Notes: generated by a model from the sequence alone, not told the origin. Numbered from the stretch's first letter, positions 33,954-41,906 are shown. The stretch: DNA of 64,000 nucleotides from Acidovorax temperans (GCF_006716905.1 NZ_VFPV01000002.1:706001-770000), one strand, 5' to 3'. Program-made: numbers and translations.

Positions 33954-34577
33954 TCAGAATCCCAAACTGGCGAGAAGATCGTCCACCTGGGATTGATCGG
34001 TCACGATGTCCGGGGTGTTCTCGGGATCCACCACCGGGCCTTGCAGCTTGGCTGGCTCTGGCGTGGGTACGACGACCTGGGCATTTGCTGGAGCCGTCTG
34101 GATGAGAAGCTGCACCAGTTGTTCTTCGATGGTTGCTGCCAGATTTACCACCCTGGTAATCACCTGGCCTGTCAGGTCGTGGAAGTCCTGCGCCATCATG
34201 ATTTCGGTCAGGTGAACGTCGGCCTCTTTCGTGACGCGTTCCACGTCCGTCAGGAAGTTGAAGATTTCACCCTTGGCAACCGCGGCGACCGGGTCTTTGA
34301 CCAATGAATCCACCACACGCCGGGTTTCCGAGGCGATGAAGTCGTGCTGGGCCTTGGCCAGTTCCACGCGGCTGAGCACTTTTTCGGCGGCTTCGCCGGT
34401 CAACCGCGCTATGTAGGAAAGGCGGCTCTGGGCATCGGGCAACTCACCCATGGAGCCCCGCAGTTTTTCCGCAAAGCCCAATTCGTTCAGCGAATCGTGG
34501 AGCTGCCGGGTCAGCTGTCCGATCTTGTGATGGATATCTGTTGCCGCCTCCGCAGGGGTGATTTCTGGCGTGTCCAT
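33954..34577 (-). CDS. cheZ: CheY-P phosphatase CheZ
   Basis: A 207-residue, four-helix-bundle phosphatase. The active-site helix is HLTEIMMAQDFHDLTGQVITRVVNL with the catalytic Gln in AQDFHDLTGQ. The C-terminal CheY-binding helix is SQVDDLLASLGF, identical in type to the enterobacterial tail. It lies 4 bases downstream of cheY. A second, shorter CheZ-like protein is encoded at 56254. Confidence 0.95.
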   Translation of the reverse strand: MDTPEITPAEAATDIHHKIGQLTRQLHDSLNELGFAEKLRGSMGELPDAQSRLSYIARLTGEAAEKVLSRVELAKAQHDFIASETRRVVDSLVKDPVAAVAKGEIFNFLTDVERVTKEADVHLTEIMMAQDFHDLTGQVITRVVNLAATIEEQLVQLLIQTAPANAQVVVPTPEPAKLQGPVVDPENTPDIVTDQSQVDDLLASLGF

Positions 34578-34581
34578 GGCT

Positions 34582-34968
34582 TCACAGTCCCATTTTCTTG
34601 AGGATCAGCAGAACTTTTTCTTCCAGAGTGGCTTTGGTGAACGGCTTGACGATGTAGCCCGCAGCGCCCCCTTGGGCGGCGGCAACAATGTCTTCCTTGC
34701 GCGCCTCGGCAGTGACCATGAGAACCGGCAGGTGCTTGAGCTTGTCGTCTTTTTTGATTTCAGATAGCAGCTGAAAGCCGTTCATGTTCGGCATGTTGAT
34801 GTCAGTGACGACAAAATCAAATTTGCCATTGCGCAGCTTGTTGAGCGCAGCGACGCCATCTTCCGCCTCATCGGCATCTGGAAAGCCGCTTTCCTTGAGC
34901 AGGTTGCGAACGATGCGGCGCATGGTGGAGAAGTCGTCAACGATAAGAAAGCGAAGGGCTGTGGTCAC
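34582..34968 (-). CDS. cheY: chemotaxis response regulator CheY (copy 1)
   Basis: A 128-residue single receiver domain, full E. coli CheY length. Acidic pocket DD at residues 11-12, phospho-acceptor Asp56 in [12 protein letters not shown], Thr in MVTAEA, and Lys108 in YIVKPF are all present. After phosphorylation by CheA it binds FliM and reverses rotation. Paired with cheZ on the minus strand, apart from the main che operon. Confidence 0.95.
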   Translation of the reverse strand: MTTALRFLIVDDFSTMRRIVRNLLKESGFPDADEAEDGVAALNKLRNGKFDFVVTDINMPNMNGFQLLSEIKKDDKLKHLPVLMVTAEARKEDIVAAAQGGAAGYIVKPFTKATLEEKVLLILKKMGL

Positions 34969-35036
34969 GTGGGACCCTTTCGGTCGAAATGTCTGATATT
35001 GTCAAGTGTGGCAGGTTTTGTGACAAGGCGTAACGT

Positions 35037-35969
35037 CTACCTGCCCTCCTCGGGATTTTCCTGCTTTTCCATCGACAGTTCAGTCGATGTTACGGTGGGA
35101 GTCCCTTTTCCCATGAGTCTTTCTTCAGCTTCACGGGTTAATACCGTGATGGTAATGCGGCGGTTGGCGGCGGACCGAGGGTTGTCTGGTTCTAGCAGAT
35201 CGCTGGCTGCGAGCCCCACGACCCGTCCCAATTTGGCATCTGGCATGCCAGCCGCCACCAGTTCCCGGCGGGTGGCATTGGCCCGGTCGGAAGACAATTC
35301 CCAGTTGCTGTAGCCACGGTCGCTGTTGCTGTAGGGCACGGCATCGGTGTGACCGGCAAGGCTCACGCGGTTTTCCACACCGTTGAGCGCCGCACCAATT
35401 TCCCGAAGGATGTCGCGCATGTAAGGCTTCACCATCGCGCTGCCGCTGTCGAACATCGGGCGGTTTTGATCGTCCACGATCTGAATTTGCAGGCCATCCG
35501 GCGTCACATCGATGCGAATTTGCGACTTGTATTCGTTCAGGCGCGGGTTTTCCGTGATCAGCGCGTCGATTTTGGCTTGTAGTGTCTTGATGCGCTGGGC
35601 ATCTTGCTTGGCGCGCTCGGCTCTGGCGGTGTCAATGCTCTGGCGGCGCGCTTTTTCCGAGTCTGCGTCAGAGCGTCGCACCTGCCCGTGCACTTTCGAA
35701 AGGTCATTGCCCCCACCCGGGATGACGCTGGAGCTGTTGCCCGAACCATCTCCACCGGCCATGGCCACTTTGAGTGGTGAACTGAAATAGTCTGAAATGC
35801 CCTGCAGCTCGCCCTTGGCGGTAGACCCCAGCAGCCACATCATCAGAAAGAAGGCCATCATGGCCGTCACAAAGTCGGCGTAGGCGATCTTCCACGCGCC
35901 GCCGTGGGCGGCATGGCCGCCCTTTTTGACGCGCTTGATGATGATGGGTTGAAGTTTTTTTTCTGCCAC
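35037..35969 (-). CDS. motB: flagellar stator protein MotB
   Basis: A 310-residue stator subunit. One transmembrane helix (AWKIAYADFVTAMMAFFLMMWLLG) contains the proton-carrying Asp32; the N-terminus is Lys-rich. The C-terminal OmpA-like peptidoglycan-binding domain (about 165-285) includes LAGHTDAVPYSNSDRGYSNWELSSDRANATRRELVAAG. 12 bases after motA. The residue number and Asp context match proton-driven MotB rather than sodium-driven PomB. Confidence 0.96.
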   Translation of the reverse strand: MAEKKLQPIIIKRVKKGGHAAHGGAWKIAYADFVTAMMAFFLMMWLLGSTAKGELQGISDYFSSPLKVAMAGGDGSGNSSSVIPGGGNDLSKVHGQVRRSDADSEKARRQSIDTARAERAKQDAQRIKTLQAKIDALITENPRLNEYKSQIRIDVTPDGLQIQIVDDQNRPMFDSGSAMVKPYMRDILREIGAALNGVENRVSLAGHTDAVPYSNSDRGYSNWELSSDRANATRRELVAAGMPDAKLGRVVGLAASDLLEPDNPRSAANRRITITVLTREAEERLMGKGTPTVTSTELSMEKQENPEEGR

Positions 35970-35981
35970 AGTGCAATCCGG

Positions 35982-36842
35982 TTACTTCTTGCCCTTCACG
36001 TGGCCTTCCAGCTCTGAGAACGTGGGGCGGTCTGTGGAGAACAGCACCTTGCGGCCAAACTCAATCGCTGTGGCCGGGTTGTAGCCCTGCATGCTGGCAA
36101 GCAACGTGGATTTGATGCACTGGAATTCTTTGGCGGCATCTTCGGTCTTTTGCTCCAGCAGGCCGCCCAGCGGCTCAACGAAACCGTAGGCCAGCAAGAT
36201 CCCCAGAAACGTGCCCACCAGCGCCGAGGCGATCATGCCGCCCAGTACCGATGGGGGCTGCCCCACCGAGCCCATGGTGTTCACCACCCCCAGCACCGCA
36301 GCCACGATACCAAACGCAGGCAGAGCGCCGGCCAGGCGGGCGATGGCCGCCACCGGGGCATGGGCTTCTGCATGGTGGGTGTCGATTTCGGCGTCCATGA
36401 GCGCTTCGATCTCGTGCGAGTTCAGGTTGCCAGACACCATCATGCGCAGGTAGTCGGTAGTGAACTCGATCACGTGGTGGTCATTGCCCACCACGGGGTA
36501 CTTCTTGAAGATTTCGGATTCGTGGGGCGCTTCCACGTCTTTTTCAATCGCCATCAGGCCTTCTTTGCGGGCTTTCTGAAGGATTTCGTACAACATCGCC
36601 AGCAGCTCCATATAGCGTGCCTTGGTGTACTTGCTGCCCTTGAGCGCCTGCGGAATCGCCTTGAGCGTGGCCTTGAGCACCTTGGGCTGGTTGTTGACCA
36701 CAAACGCGCCCAGGGCACTGCCCCCGATGGTGATCATCTCAAAGGGAAGGGCTTTCAGGATGACCTGGATGTTCCCGCCGTGAACGATGTACACGCCGAA
36801 GATACAGCCGAGACTAACGATGTAACCAATGATGACTAGCAT
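35982..36842 (-). CDS. motA: flagellar stator protein MotA
   Basis: A 286-residue stator subunit with four membrane helices. MLVIIGYIVSLGCIFGVYIVHGGNIQVILKALPFEMITIGGSALGAF opens the protein; AIARLAGALPAFGIVAAVLGVVNTMG and ASALVGTFLGILLAYGFVEPL are the conserved pore helices 3 and 4, and the cytoplasmic loop holds the rotor-contact charges. ATG 36842 is taken because the family begins at this helix; the frame runs on to 37001 without family similarity. Confidence 0.96.
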   Translation of the reverse strand: MLVIIGYIVSLGCIFGVYIVHGGNIQVILKALPFEMITIGGSALGAFVVNNQPKVLKATLKAIPQALKGSKYTKARYMELLAMLYEILQKARKEGLMAIEKDVEAPHESEIFKKYPVVGNDHHVIEFTTDYLRMMVSGNLNSHEIEALMDAEIDTHHAEAHAPVAAIARLAGALPAFGIVAAVLGVVNTMGSVGQPPSVLGGMIASALVGTFLGILLAYGFVEPLGGLLEQKTEDAAKEFQCIKSTLLASMQGYNPATAIEFGRKVLFSTDRPTFSELEGHVKGKK

Positions 36843-36926
36843 GGGGCGATTCTGGCAGAGTCTTGCCACTTCATTGGTGCAAACAAGACCCGCTTGGGCT
36901 GCCAGATTGCGTTGCTGGTGTATTTT

Positions 36927-36954
36927 GGCCACTGGCCACTGGCCACTGGCCACT
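36927..36954. repeat. (GGCCACT)4 tandem repeat upstream of motA
   Basis: Four exact 7-bp units GGCCACT followed by a partial unit GGCC, 85 bases upstream of the motA start. Such perfect short tandem repeats can change copy number by slippage; the unit is not a multiple of three, but no reading frame runs through it. Confidence 0.85.
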
Positions 36955-37246
36955 GGCCGCACTGCGCACCGCTGTGCTGAGCGTCCGCCATGGCTGCTCA
37001 CTGGCCCTTGTTCAAGCAGCGCATTTCACCGGCGCAGCCTACCGCAGCTGCTCGCAGTGAACCCTCACCTCTGTCACTTGCCTCGGATCACCGCCCGCTT
37101 CGCGCCATGAGTCCGCCTGTCGCTCGTGTCAAGCGGCGCTCTGCGCTCGTGCTGCATACCAAAGCCTGCGGCATCAGCGCATCGAAACCAACCCAACACC
37201 GACGCCGTAGAGAAGTACAAGCGAAATATGCCTAAAGTCCATTATT

Positions 37247-37277
37247 GGCAAGCGCTAACCGCTATTAAAAAATAGCA
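37247..37277 (-). repeat. dispersed GCGCTT palindromic repeat
   Basis: The minus strand reads TTTGCTATTTTTTAATAGCG then GTTAGCGCTTGCC, corresponding to the left half of the repeat family; the right arm is missing. It lies about 70 bases upstream of the fliC sigma-28 promoter. Confidence 0.55.
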
Positions 37278-37348
37278 AAAATAACCTGACTGACGACCAA
37301 ACGAAAAGACGTGTGCCGCTATTGATACACAAAAAGTTACGCCAGCCC

Positions 37349-37376
37349 TAAAGTTTGTTGCACATAGTTCCGATAA
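37349..37376 (+). promoter_or_regulatory. FliA (sigma-28) promoter of fliC
   Basis: A perfect -35 TAAAGTTT (37349-37356), 12-base spacer, and TCCGATAA (37369-37376; 7/8 to GCCGATAA). The transcript would start near 37383 and have a leader of about 150 bases. Confidence 0.8.
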
Positions 37377-37384
37377 CCAAAGCA

Positions 37385-37531
37385 ACAGGGAACAAAAGCC
37401 CTGTCCCCGAAGGCAAACCACAACACACAAGTGGAGCGCCAACGGGTTGGGCAGCCAGCGTGTGCTGGCATTTGAGACACCGAAAGCAATACCGCTCGTT
37501 CGGGCTTTAAGTTACACAAGGAGCTATCACC
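37385..37531 (+). promoter_or_regulatory. structured 5' leader of fliC
   Basis: Two hairpins are visible: ACAGGG-N8-CCCTGT at 37385-37404, right at the predicted 5' end, and GCCAGC-GTGT-GCTGGC at 37454-37469, starting 78 bases before the start codon. A similar GCCAGC/GCTGGC hairpin starts 76 bases before the second flagellin. The ribosome site reads ACACAAGGAG, containing the ACARGGA core of CsrA sites. Regulation is inferred. Confidence 0.5.
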
Positions 37532-38680
37532 ATGGCAGTCATCAACACCAACGTTCAGTCGCTCAACGCACAGCGCAACCTGAGCGCATCGCAAAGCCAG
37601 CTGTCCACGTCCATGCAGCGCCTGTCGTCGGGCCTGCGCATCAACAGCGCTAAGGACGACGCCGCTGGCTTGGCAATCTCTGAGCGTATGAGCACCCAAA
37701 TCCGTGGGTTGAACCAAGCTGCACGCAACGCCAACGACGGCGTGTCGCTGGCACAAACGGCCGAAGGGGCGCTGGGCACCATTGGCAACAACCTGCAGCG
37801 AATCCGCGAGCTGGCCGTGCAGTCGCGCAATGCCACCAACTCCAGCGACGACCGCGCAGCGCTGCAAAAGGAAGTCTCCCAGCTCAAGGGCGAAATTGGA
37901 CGGGTTGCCAATCAGACGGCATTCAACGGCACCAAGCTCCTGGACGGCTCGTTCACCAGCCAGGCATTCCAGGTCGGCGCCAACCAAGGCCAAACCATCA
38001 ACATCGCGGCCATCGCCAATGCGAACATCGATCAGCTTGGTACTTGGACCACACCGTCGTCGGCAGCGATGACAGGGGCTGCGGCATCGGCATTCACGGC
38101 CGTCACTGCTGGGGATATCAAAATCAACGGCATCAATATTGGCGCAGTGGCAGCAGGTGGTGCAGCACCGGCTCAGGGCGCCAACGTGGCAGCTGCCATC
38201 AACGCCATGAGTGTTGAGACCGGCGTGACTGCAACGGCAGATTCAGGGGGTTTGGTAACCCTGACCTCTGCCAATGCGTTCACCCTGGCCCTGTCGGGAA
38301 CAGCAACCACCGCCACAACGGGTCTCACTGCAGGCTCCGCGACTGTGACGCCGGGCACCGCTCAGACCGGTTTCCTCAACCTGGACATTTCCACGACGGC
38401 GGGCGCAGACAACGCCATCCTGGCCATGGACGCAGCTTTGAAGGCTGTGAACTCCTCGAGGGCGGATCTGGGTGCGGTGCAAAACCGGTTCAGCTCGGTA
38501 GTGGAAAACCTGGCCACGACAACGGAAAACCTGTCCGCCTCGCGCAGCCGCATCATGGACGCGGATTTCGCGGCCGAAACCGCCAACCTCAGCCGCGCGC
38601 AAATCCTGCAGCAGGCCGGCACCGCCATGGTCGCGCAGGCCAACCAGCTTCCCCAAGGCGTCTTGTCGCTGCTGCGTTGA
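37532..38680 (+). CDS. fliC: flagellin FliC (copy 1)
   Basis: A 382-residue filament subunit. N-terminal D0/D1: MAVINTNVQSLNAQRNLSAS, LSSGLRINSAKDDAAGLAISERM; C-terminal D1/D0: MDADFAAETANLSRAQILQQAGTAMVAQANQLPQGVLSLLR. The central Ala/Thr-rich D2-like domain (about residues 165-295) is byte-for-byte shared with the second flagellin gene over 620 bp. Driven by a sigma-28 promoter and followed by a strong terminator, so it is its own transcript. Confidence 0.97.
   Translation: MAVINTNVQSLNAQRNLSASQSQLSTSMQRLSSGLRINSAKDDAAGLAISERMSTQIRGLNQAARNANDGVSLAQTAEGALGTIGNNLQRIRELAVQSRNATNSSDDRAALQKEVSQLKGEIGRVANQTAFNGTKLLDGSFTSQAFQVGANQGQTINIAAIANANIDQLGTWTTPSSAAMTGAAASAFTAVTAGDIKINGINIGAVAAGGAAPAQGANVAAAINAMSVETGVTATADSGGLVTLTSANAFTLALSGTATTATTGLTAGSATVTPGTAQTGFLNLDISTTAGADNAILAMDAALKAVNSSRADLGAVQNRFSSVVENLATTTENLSASRSRIMDADFAAETANLSRAQILQQAGTAMVAQANQLPQGVLSLLR
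37817..38436 (+). repeat. 620-bp identical block, flagellin copy 1
   Basis: Line-by-line comparison shows this block to be identical to 39286-39905 (constant offset 1469). The flanking parts of the two genes differ at many synonymous sites. A second identical block of 104 bp lies at 38546-38649 and 40015-40118. Confidence 0.95.
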
Positions 38681-38738
38681 TGACATAACAAGTGTCGGCT
38701 CCTGCAAAGGGGCCGCGCGGAAAGTCACTTTGGCACTC

Positions 38739-38775
38739 ATGCCAGTCAGTTCACACTGACTGGCATTTTCTTTTT
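38739..38775 (+). terminator. intrinsic terminator of fliC copy 1
   Basis: A perfect 11-bp stem ATGCCAGTCAG/CTGACTGGCAT (38739-38749, 38756-38766), 6-base loop, followed by TTTTCTTTTT. It lies 58 bases after the fliC stop. Confidence 0.9.
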
Positions 38776-38921
38776 CAGGGTGCGCAGCTGGCACTGCTGC
38801 TGCTGCCGATGACAGCGAAAAGCTCCAGGTTTCACCCCTTTATCGGTGCAATGCCAAGCGGCGAGTCATCCAACAATGGGCCATCCGGAAAACGTGGGGC
38901 TGCCCTGCATCCGGCTGATGA

Positions 38922-38939
38922 GCCAGCGCACTTGCTGGC
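38922..38939 (+). promoter_or_regulatory. leader hairpin before flagellin copy 2
   Basis: GCCAGC-N6-GCTGGC followed by AT, starting 76 bases before the start codon. The hairpin at 37454-37469 before copy 1 has the same stem and nearly the same distance, although the surrounding leader sequences differ. Confidence 0.5.
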
Positions 38940-38997
38940 ATGCAAACGGTCACTGCAAGTGCCGGTTTACTGGCTAAATTTAAAGGAGCTATACATC

Positions 38998-40149
38998 ATG
39001 GCAGCCACTATCAACACCAATGTTCAGTCGCTCAACGCGCAGCGCAACCTCAGCACGTCGCAGAATTCGCTGTCGACCTCGATGCAGCGCCTGTCCTCGG
39101 GCCTGCGCATCAACAGCGCCAAGGACGACGCGGCCGGCCTGGCCATCTCTGAGCGCATGAGCACGCAAGTGCGTGGCCTGAACCAGGCCTCGCGCAATGC
39201 TAACGACGGCATTTCGCTGGCCCAGACGGCGGAAGGCGCACTCAGCGCCATTGGCAACAACCTGCAGCGCATCCGCGAACTGGCAGTGCAGTCGCGCAAT
39301 GCCACCAACTCCAGCGACGACCGCGCAGCGCTGCAAAAGGAAGTCTCCCAGCTCAAGGGCGAAATTGGACGGGTTGCCAATCAGACGGCATTCAACGGCA
39401 CCAAGCTCCTGGACGGCTCGTTCACCAGCCAGGCATTCCAGGTCGGCGCCAACCAAGGCCAAACCATCAACATCGCGGCCATCGCCAATGCGAACATCGA
39501 TCAGCTTGGTACTTGGACCACACCGTCGTCGGCAGCGATGACAGGGGCTGCGGCATCGGCATTCACGGCCGTCACTGCTGGGGATATCAAAATCAACGGC
39601 ATCAATATTGGCGCAGTGGCAGCAGGTGGTGCAGCACCGGCTCAGGGCGCCAACGTGGCAGCTGCCATCAACGCCATGAGTGTTGAGACCGGCGTGACTG
39701 CAACGGCAGATTCAGGGGGTTTGGTAACCCTGACCTCTGCCAATGCGTTCACCCTGGCCCTGTCGGGAACAGCAACCACCGCCACAACGGGTCTCACTGC
39801 AGGCTCCGCGACTGTGACGCCGGGCACCGCTCAGACCGGTTTCCTCAACCTGGACATTTCCACGACGGCGGGCGCAGACAACGCCATCCTGGCCATGGAC
39901 GCAGCGCTGAACACCGTGAATTCCGCACGCGCGGACCTGGGTGCCATCCAAAACCGTTTCAGCGCAGTGGTAGAAAATCTGTCGATGTCGGCTGAAAACC
40001 TCTCGGCCGCCAAGAGCCGCATCATGGACGCGGATTTCGCGGCCGAAACCGCCAACCTCAGCCGCGCGCAAATCCTGCAGCAGGCCGGCACCGCCATGGT
40101 CGCGCAGGCCAACCAGCTGCCACAGAACGTGCTCAAGTTGCTGCAGTAA
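38998..40149 (+). CDS. flagellin FliC (copy 2)
   Basis: A 383-residue flagellin (MAATINTNVQSLNAQRNLSTS...NQLPQNVLKLLQ) very close to copy 1. D0/D1 ends differ at scattered sites (QIRGLNQAAR versus QVRGLNQASR, LGTIGNN versus LSAIGNN, KAVNSSRADLGAVQNRFSSVVENLATTTENLSASR versus NTVNSARADLGAIQNRFSAVVENLSMSAENLSAAK), while the central domain is identical at DNA level. ATG 38998 follows AAAGGAG; the longer frame to 38692 runs through the terminator and is rejected. Confidence 0.96.
   Translation: MAATINTNVQSLNAQRNLSTSQNSLSTSMQRLSSGLRINSAKDDAAGLAISERMSTQVRGLNQASRNANDGISLAQTAEGALSAIGNNLQRIRELAVQSRNATNSSDDRAALQKEVSQLKGEIGRVANQTAFNGTKLLDGSFTSQAFQVGANQGQTINIAAIANANIDQLGTWTTPSSAAMTGAAASAFTAVTAGDIKINGINIGAVAAGGAAPAQGANVAAAINAMSVETGVTATADSGGLVTLTSANAFTLALSGTATTATTGLTAGSATVTPGTAQTGFLNLDISTTAGADNAILAMDAALNTVNSARADLGAIQNRFSAVVENLSMSAENLSAAKSRIMDADFAAETANLSRAQILQQAGTAMVAQANQLPQNVLKLLQ
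39286..39905 (+). repeat. 620-bp identical block, flagellin copy 2
   Basis: Identical to 37817-38436. It encodes about residues 97-302, including the whole central domain. Explained most simply by recent gene conversion between the tandem copies. Confidence 0.95.
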
Positions 40150-40196
40150 ACCCGCTGGCGCGCGTGGCGCGCTTTGCTGGGCGTTTTCGGTGGGCC

Positions 40197-40224
40197 TCAA
40201 GTTGAGCGCCCAACTGACCGATAA
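40197..40224 (+). promoter_or_regulatory. FliA (sigma-28) promoter of fliD
   Basis: TCAAGTTG (40197-40204; 6/8), 12-base spacer, ACCGATAA (40217-40224; 7/8). Same 12-base spacing as the fliC promoter. It lies 112 bases before fliD. Confidence 0.6.
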
Positions 40225-40336
40225 CCCTTATAGGCAGGGTCCAAATCGTTTGGGCTGGGTCGGTTGCGCATCGCGTCGCAGGTGTGGCTGGGGGTGAATC
40301 GGTTCACAATCCAGGCCACCGGAACTGGAGGTTCAC

Positions 40337-41791
40337 ATGGCAATTTCTTCCGCAGGCATCGGCAGTGGCCTGGATGTCAAAAGCATTGTTTCGCAGCTGG
40401 TGGCGCTAGAGCAAAAGCCGCTGTCGCAGCTGCAAACCAAGGCTTCTTCCATTACCGCCAAGCTGTCGGCCTATGGGCAATTGCAGTCGCAAATGGCCAA
40501 TCTGCAAGACATGGCTTCCAAGCTGGCCACGGCCAGCAACTGGGATGCTATGTCGGTCAGCTCCAGCAACGCCGCCATTTCAGGCACCGCCACCACGGCG
40601 GCAGCGGTAACTGCGTTCAGCGTGGAAGTGAGTCAAATGGCGCGCGCGCAAATGGCGGGGTCTGCCCCTTTGGCGCCTGCGGGCAGCCCTGTGGGTGCGG
40701 GCACGCTGCGCATTGAACTGGGCGCGTGGAGCACCAGCGGCCCGGCCACGTTTACCAAGGGCAGTGGCGCCGCCGTGAATGTGTCGGTGGGCGCTACCGA
40801 CACCCTCAGCCAGATAGCCGACAAAATTAACGCCGCTGGCGCCGGGGTGACTGCCACGGTGCTGAAGGATGACGCGGGCGAGCGCTTGCTGATGCGCTCC
40901 AGCGCCACGGGCGAGGCTTCGGCGTTTCGGGTGCAGGCGCTGGCCGAGCCGGTGGCTCCCGCCACCGAGGGTGTGGCCATTACCAATGGCACGGGCTTGG
41001 GGCGGCTGGCCTTCGACCCGGCCAATGCAACCGGCGGGCTGGCGCTCACCCAGTCGGCCTTGAACACCAAGGCCACCATCAATGGCGTGGCGGTTTCGTC
41101 GCAAAGCAACACGCTCGAAGCCATTGCGGGCGTCAAGCTGACGGTGTTGAAAACGACCACCGACACCGGGCCGGTGGAGGTGAGCATCAAGCGCGACACC
41201 GCGGCGGCCAAGACCAGCATCAACAATTTTGTGTCTTCATTCAACGCCATCAGCAATGCGCTGGCCGAAATGACCAAGTACGACGCGGCCACCAAGACGG
41301 GTGGCACGCTGCAGGGCGACTCCACAGCCCTGGGCTTGCAGGCCGCATTGCGGCGCATGGTGGGCGGCAGCGGGCCGGCGGGCACGGCTGTGGGGCGCCT
41401 GTCTGACCTGGGTGTGGAGTTTCAGAAAGACGGCTCGCTCAAGGTGGATGCCACCAAGCTGGATGCAGCGCTGGCGAAGCCGGACGATGTGCGCACCTTT
41501 TTCATGGCCGATGGCGGCACCAATGGCTCTGACGGCCTGGCCTTGCGGCTCAAGGACTTTGCGGCGGGTTTGCTGAACTCGAGCGGCACGCTGAGCACGC
41601 GCAGCAGTGCGCTGAAGTCAGAGTCTGACCGCAACACCAAGGAGCAGGAGCGTGTGTCTGACCGCATCAGCAGAACCAAGGCGCGGATCGAGGCGCAATA
41701 CAGCCGGCTCGACGCCAGCATGGGCAAGCTGACGGAGTTGAGCAGCTATGTGAATCAACAGGTCACCCAGTGGAACAATACCAAGGGTTGA
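40337..41791 (+). CDS. fliD: flagellar filament cap protein FliD (HAP2)
   Basis: A 484-residue cap protein. N-terminal AISSAGIGSGLDVKSIVSQLVALEQKPLSQLQTKASSITAKLSAYGQLQSQMANLQ is the FliD signature; the middle has KINAAGAGVTATVLKDDAGERLLMRSS and the C-terminal coiled coil KEQERVSDRISRTKARIEAQYSRLDASMGKLTELSSYVNQQVTQWN. It sits at the filament tip and folds flagellin. GGAGG precedes ATG 40337. Very low in aromatic residues, like flagellin. Confidence 0.97.
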   Translation: MAISSAGIGSGLDVKSIVSQLVALEQKPLSQLQTKASSITAKLSAYGQLQSQMANLQDMASKLATASNWDAMSVSSSNAAISGTATTAAAVTAFSVEVSQMARAQMAGSAPLAPAGSPVGAGTLRIELGAWSTSGPATFTKGSGAAVNVSVGATDTLSQIADKINAAGAGVTATVLKDDAGERLLMRSSATGEASAFRVQALAEPVAPATEGVAITNGTGLGRLAFDPANATGGLALTQSALNTKATINGVAVSSQSNTLEAIAGVKLTVLKTTTDTGPVEVSIKRDTAAAKTSINNFVSSFNAISNALAEMTKYDAATKTGGTLQGDSTALGLQAALRRMVGGSGPAGTAVGRLSDLGVEFQKDGSLKVDATKLDAALAKPDDVRTFFMADGGTNGSDGLALRLKDFAAGLLNSSGTLSTRSSALKSESDRNTKEQERVSDRISRTKARIEAQYSRLDASMGKLTELSSYVNQQVTQWNNTKG

Positions 41792-41810
41792 TTTGGGTGA
41801 TTTATGGCTC

Positions 41811-41850
41811 TGGCCCTTTCAGGGTAAGCGTCAGCAGCTATCAATTTTAG
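41811..41850 (-). repeat. dispersed GCGCTT palindromic repeat (partial)
   Basis: The minus strand reads AAAATTGATAGCTGCTGACG then CTTACCCTGAAAGGGCC; the central GCGCTT is altered to ACGCTT. It lies just downstream of fliD and upstream of its terminator-like hairpin. Confidence 0.55.
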
Positions 41851-41855
41851 TTTTC

Positions 41856-41881
41856 GAAGGGCGGAATAACCCGCCTTTCAT
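41856..41881 (+). terminator. terminator-like hairpin after fliD
   Basis: GAAGGGCGG-AATAA-CCCGCCTTTC, a stem of about nine pairs with a G-T pair, followed by ATTG rather than a long T run. It lies 65 bases after the fliD stop and before the fliS promoter. Confidence 0.45.
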
Positions 41882-41906
41882 TGTCCTGAAGTGCTATGAA
41901 ATTTGC

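Larger units (their letters stand above)
36843..37348. other. motA-fliC intergenic region (upstream part)
   Basis: No gene is supported here. The region holds a heptamer tandem repeat (36927-36954), one copy of the dispersed palindrome (37247-37277), and a TAAAGTCC sequence at 37233-37240 that resembles a sigma-28 -35 box but has no matching -10. It serves as promoter space for motA (minus) and fliC (plus). Confidence 0.6.
38681..38997. other. fliC-fliC2 intergenic region
   Basis: This 317-base gap holds the fliC terminator (38739-38775) and, at 38922-38939, a GCCAGC-N6-GCTGGC hairpin like the one in the fliC leader. No convincing sigma-28 -35/-10 pair is seen before copy 2; a GCCGATGA near 38797 lacks a -35 partner. 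The second flagellin may use another promoter type. Confidence 0.5.

Noticed and set aside
37233..37262. TAAAGTCC upstream of fliC as a second sigma-28 promoter
   Set aside because: The sequence 11-12 bases downstream does not resemble GCCGATAA and overlaps the dispersed repeat.
38842..38851. Sigma-28-like -10 (ACCGATAA on the minus strand) between the flagellins
   Set aside because: No -35 box at either spacing and no minus-strand gene that it could serve.
40158..40175. GCGCGC-GTG-GCGCGC hairpin after flagellin 2
   Set aside because: A six-pair stem in GC-rich sequence with only TTT after it; too weak to call a terminator.
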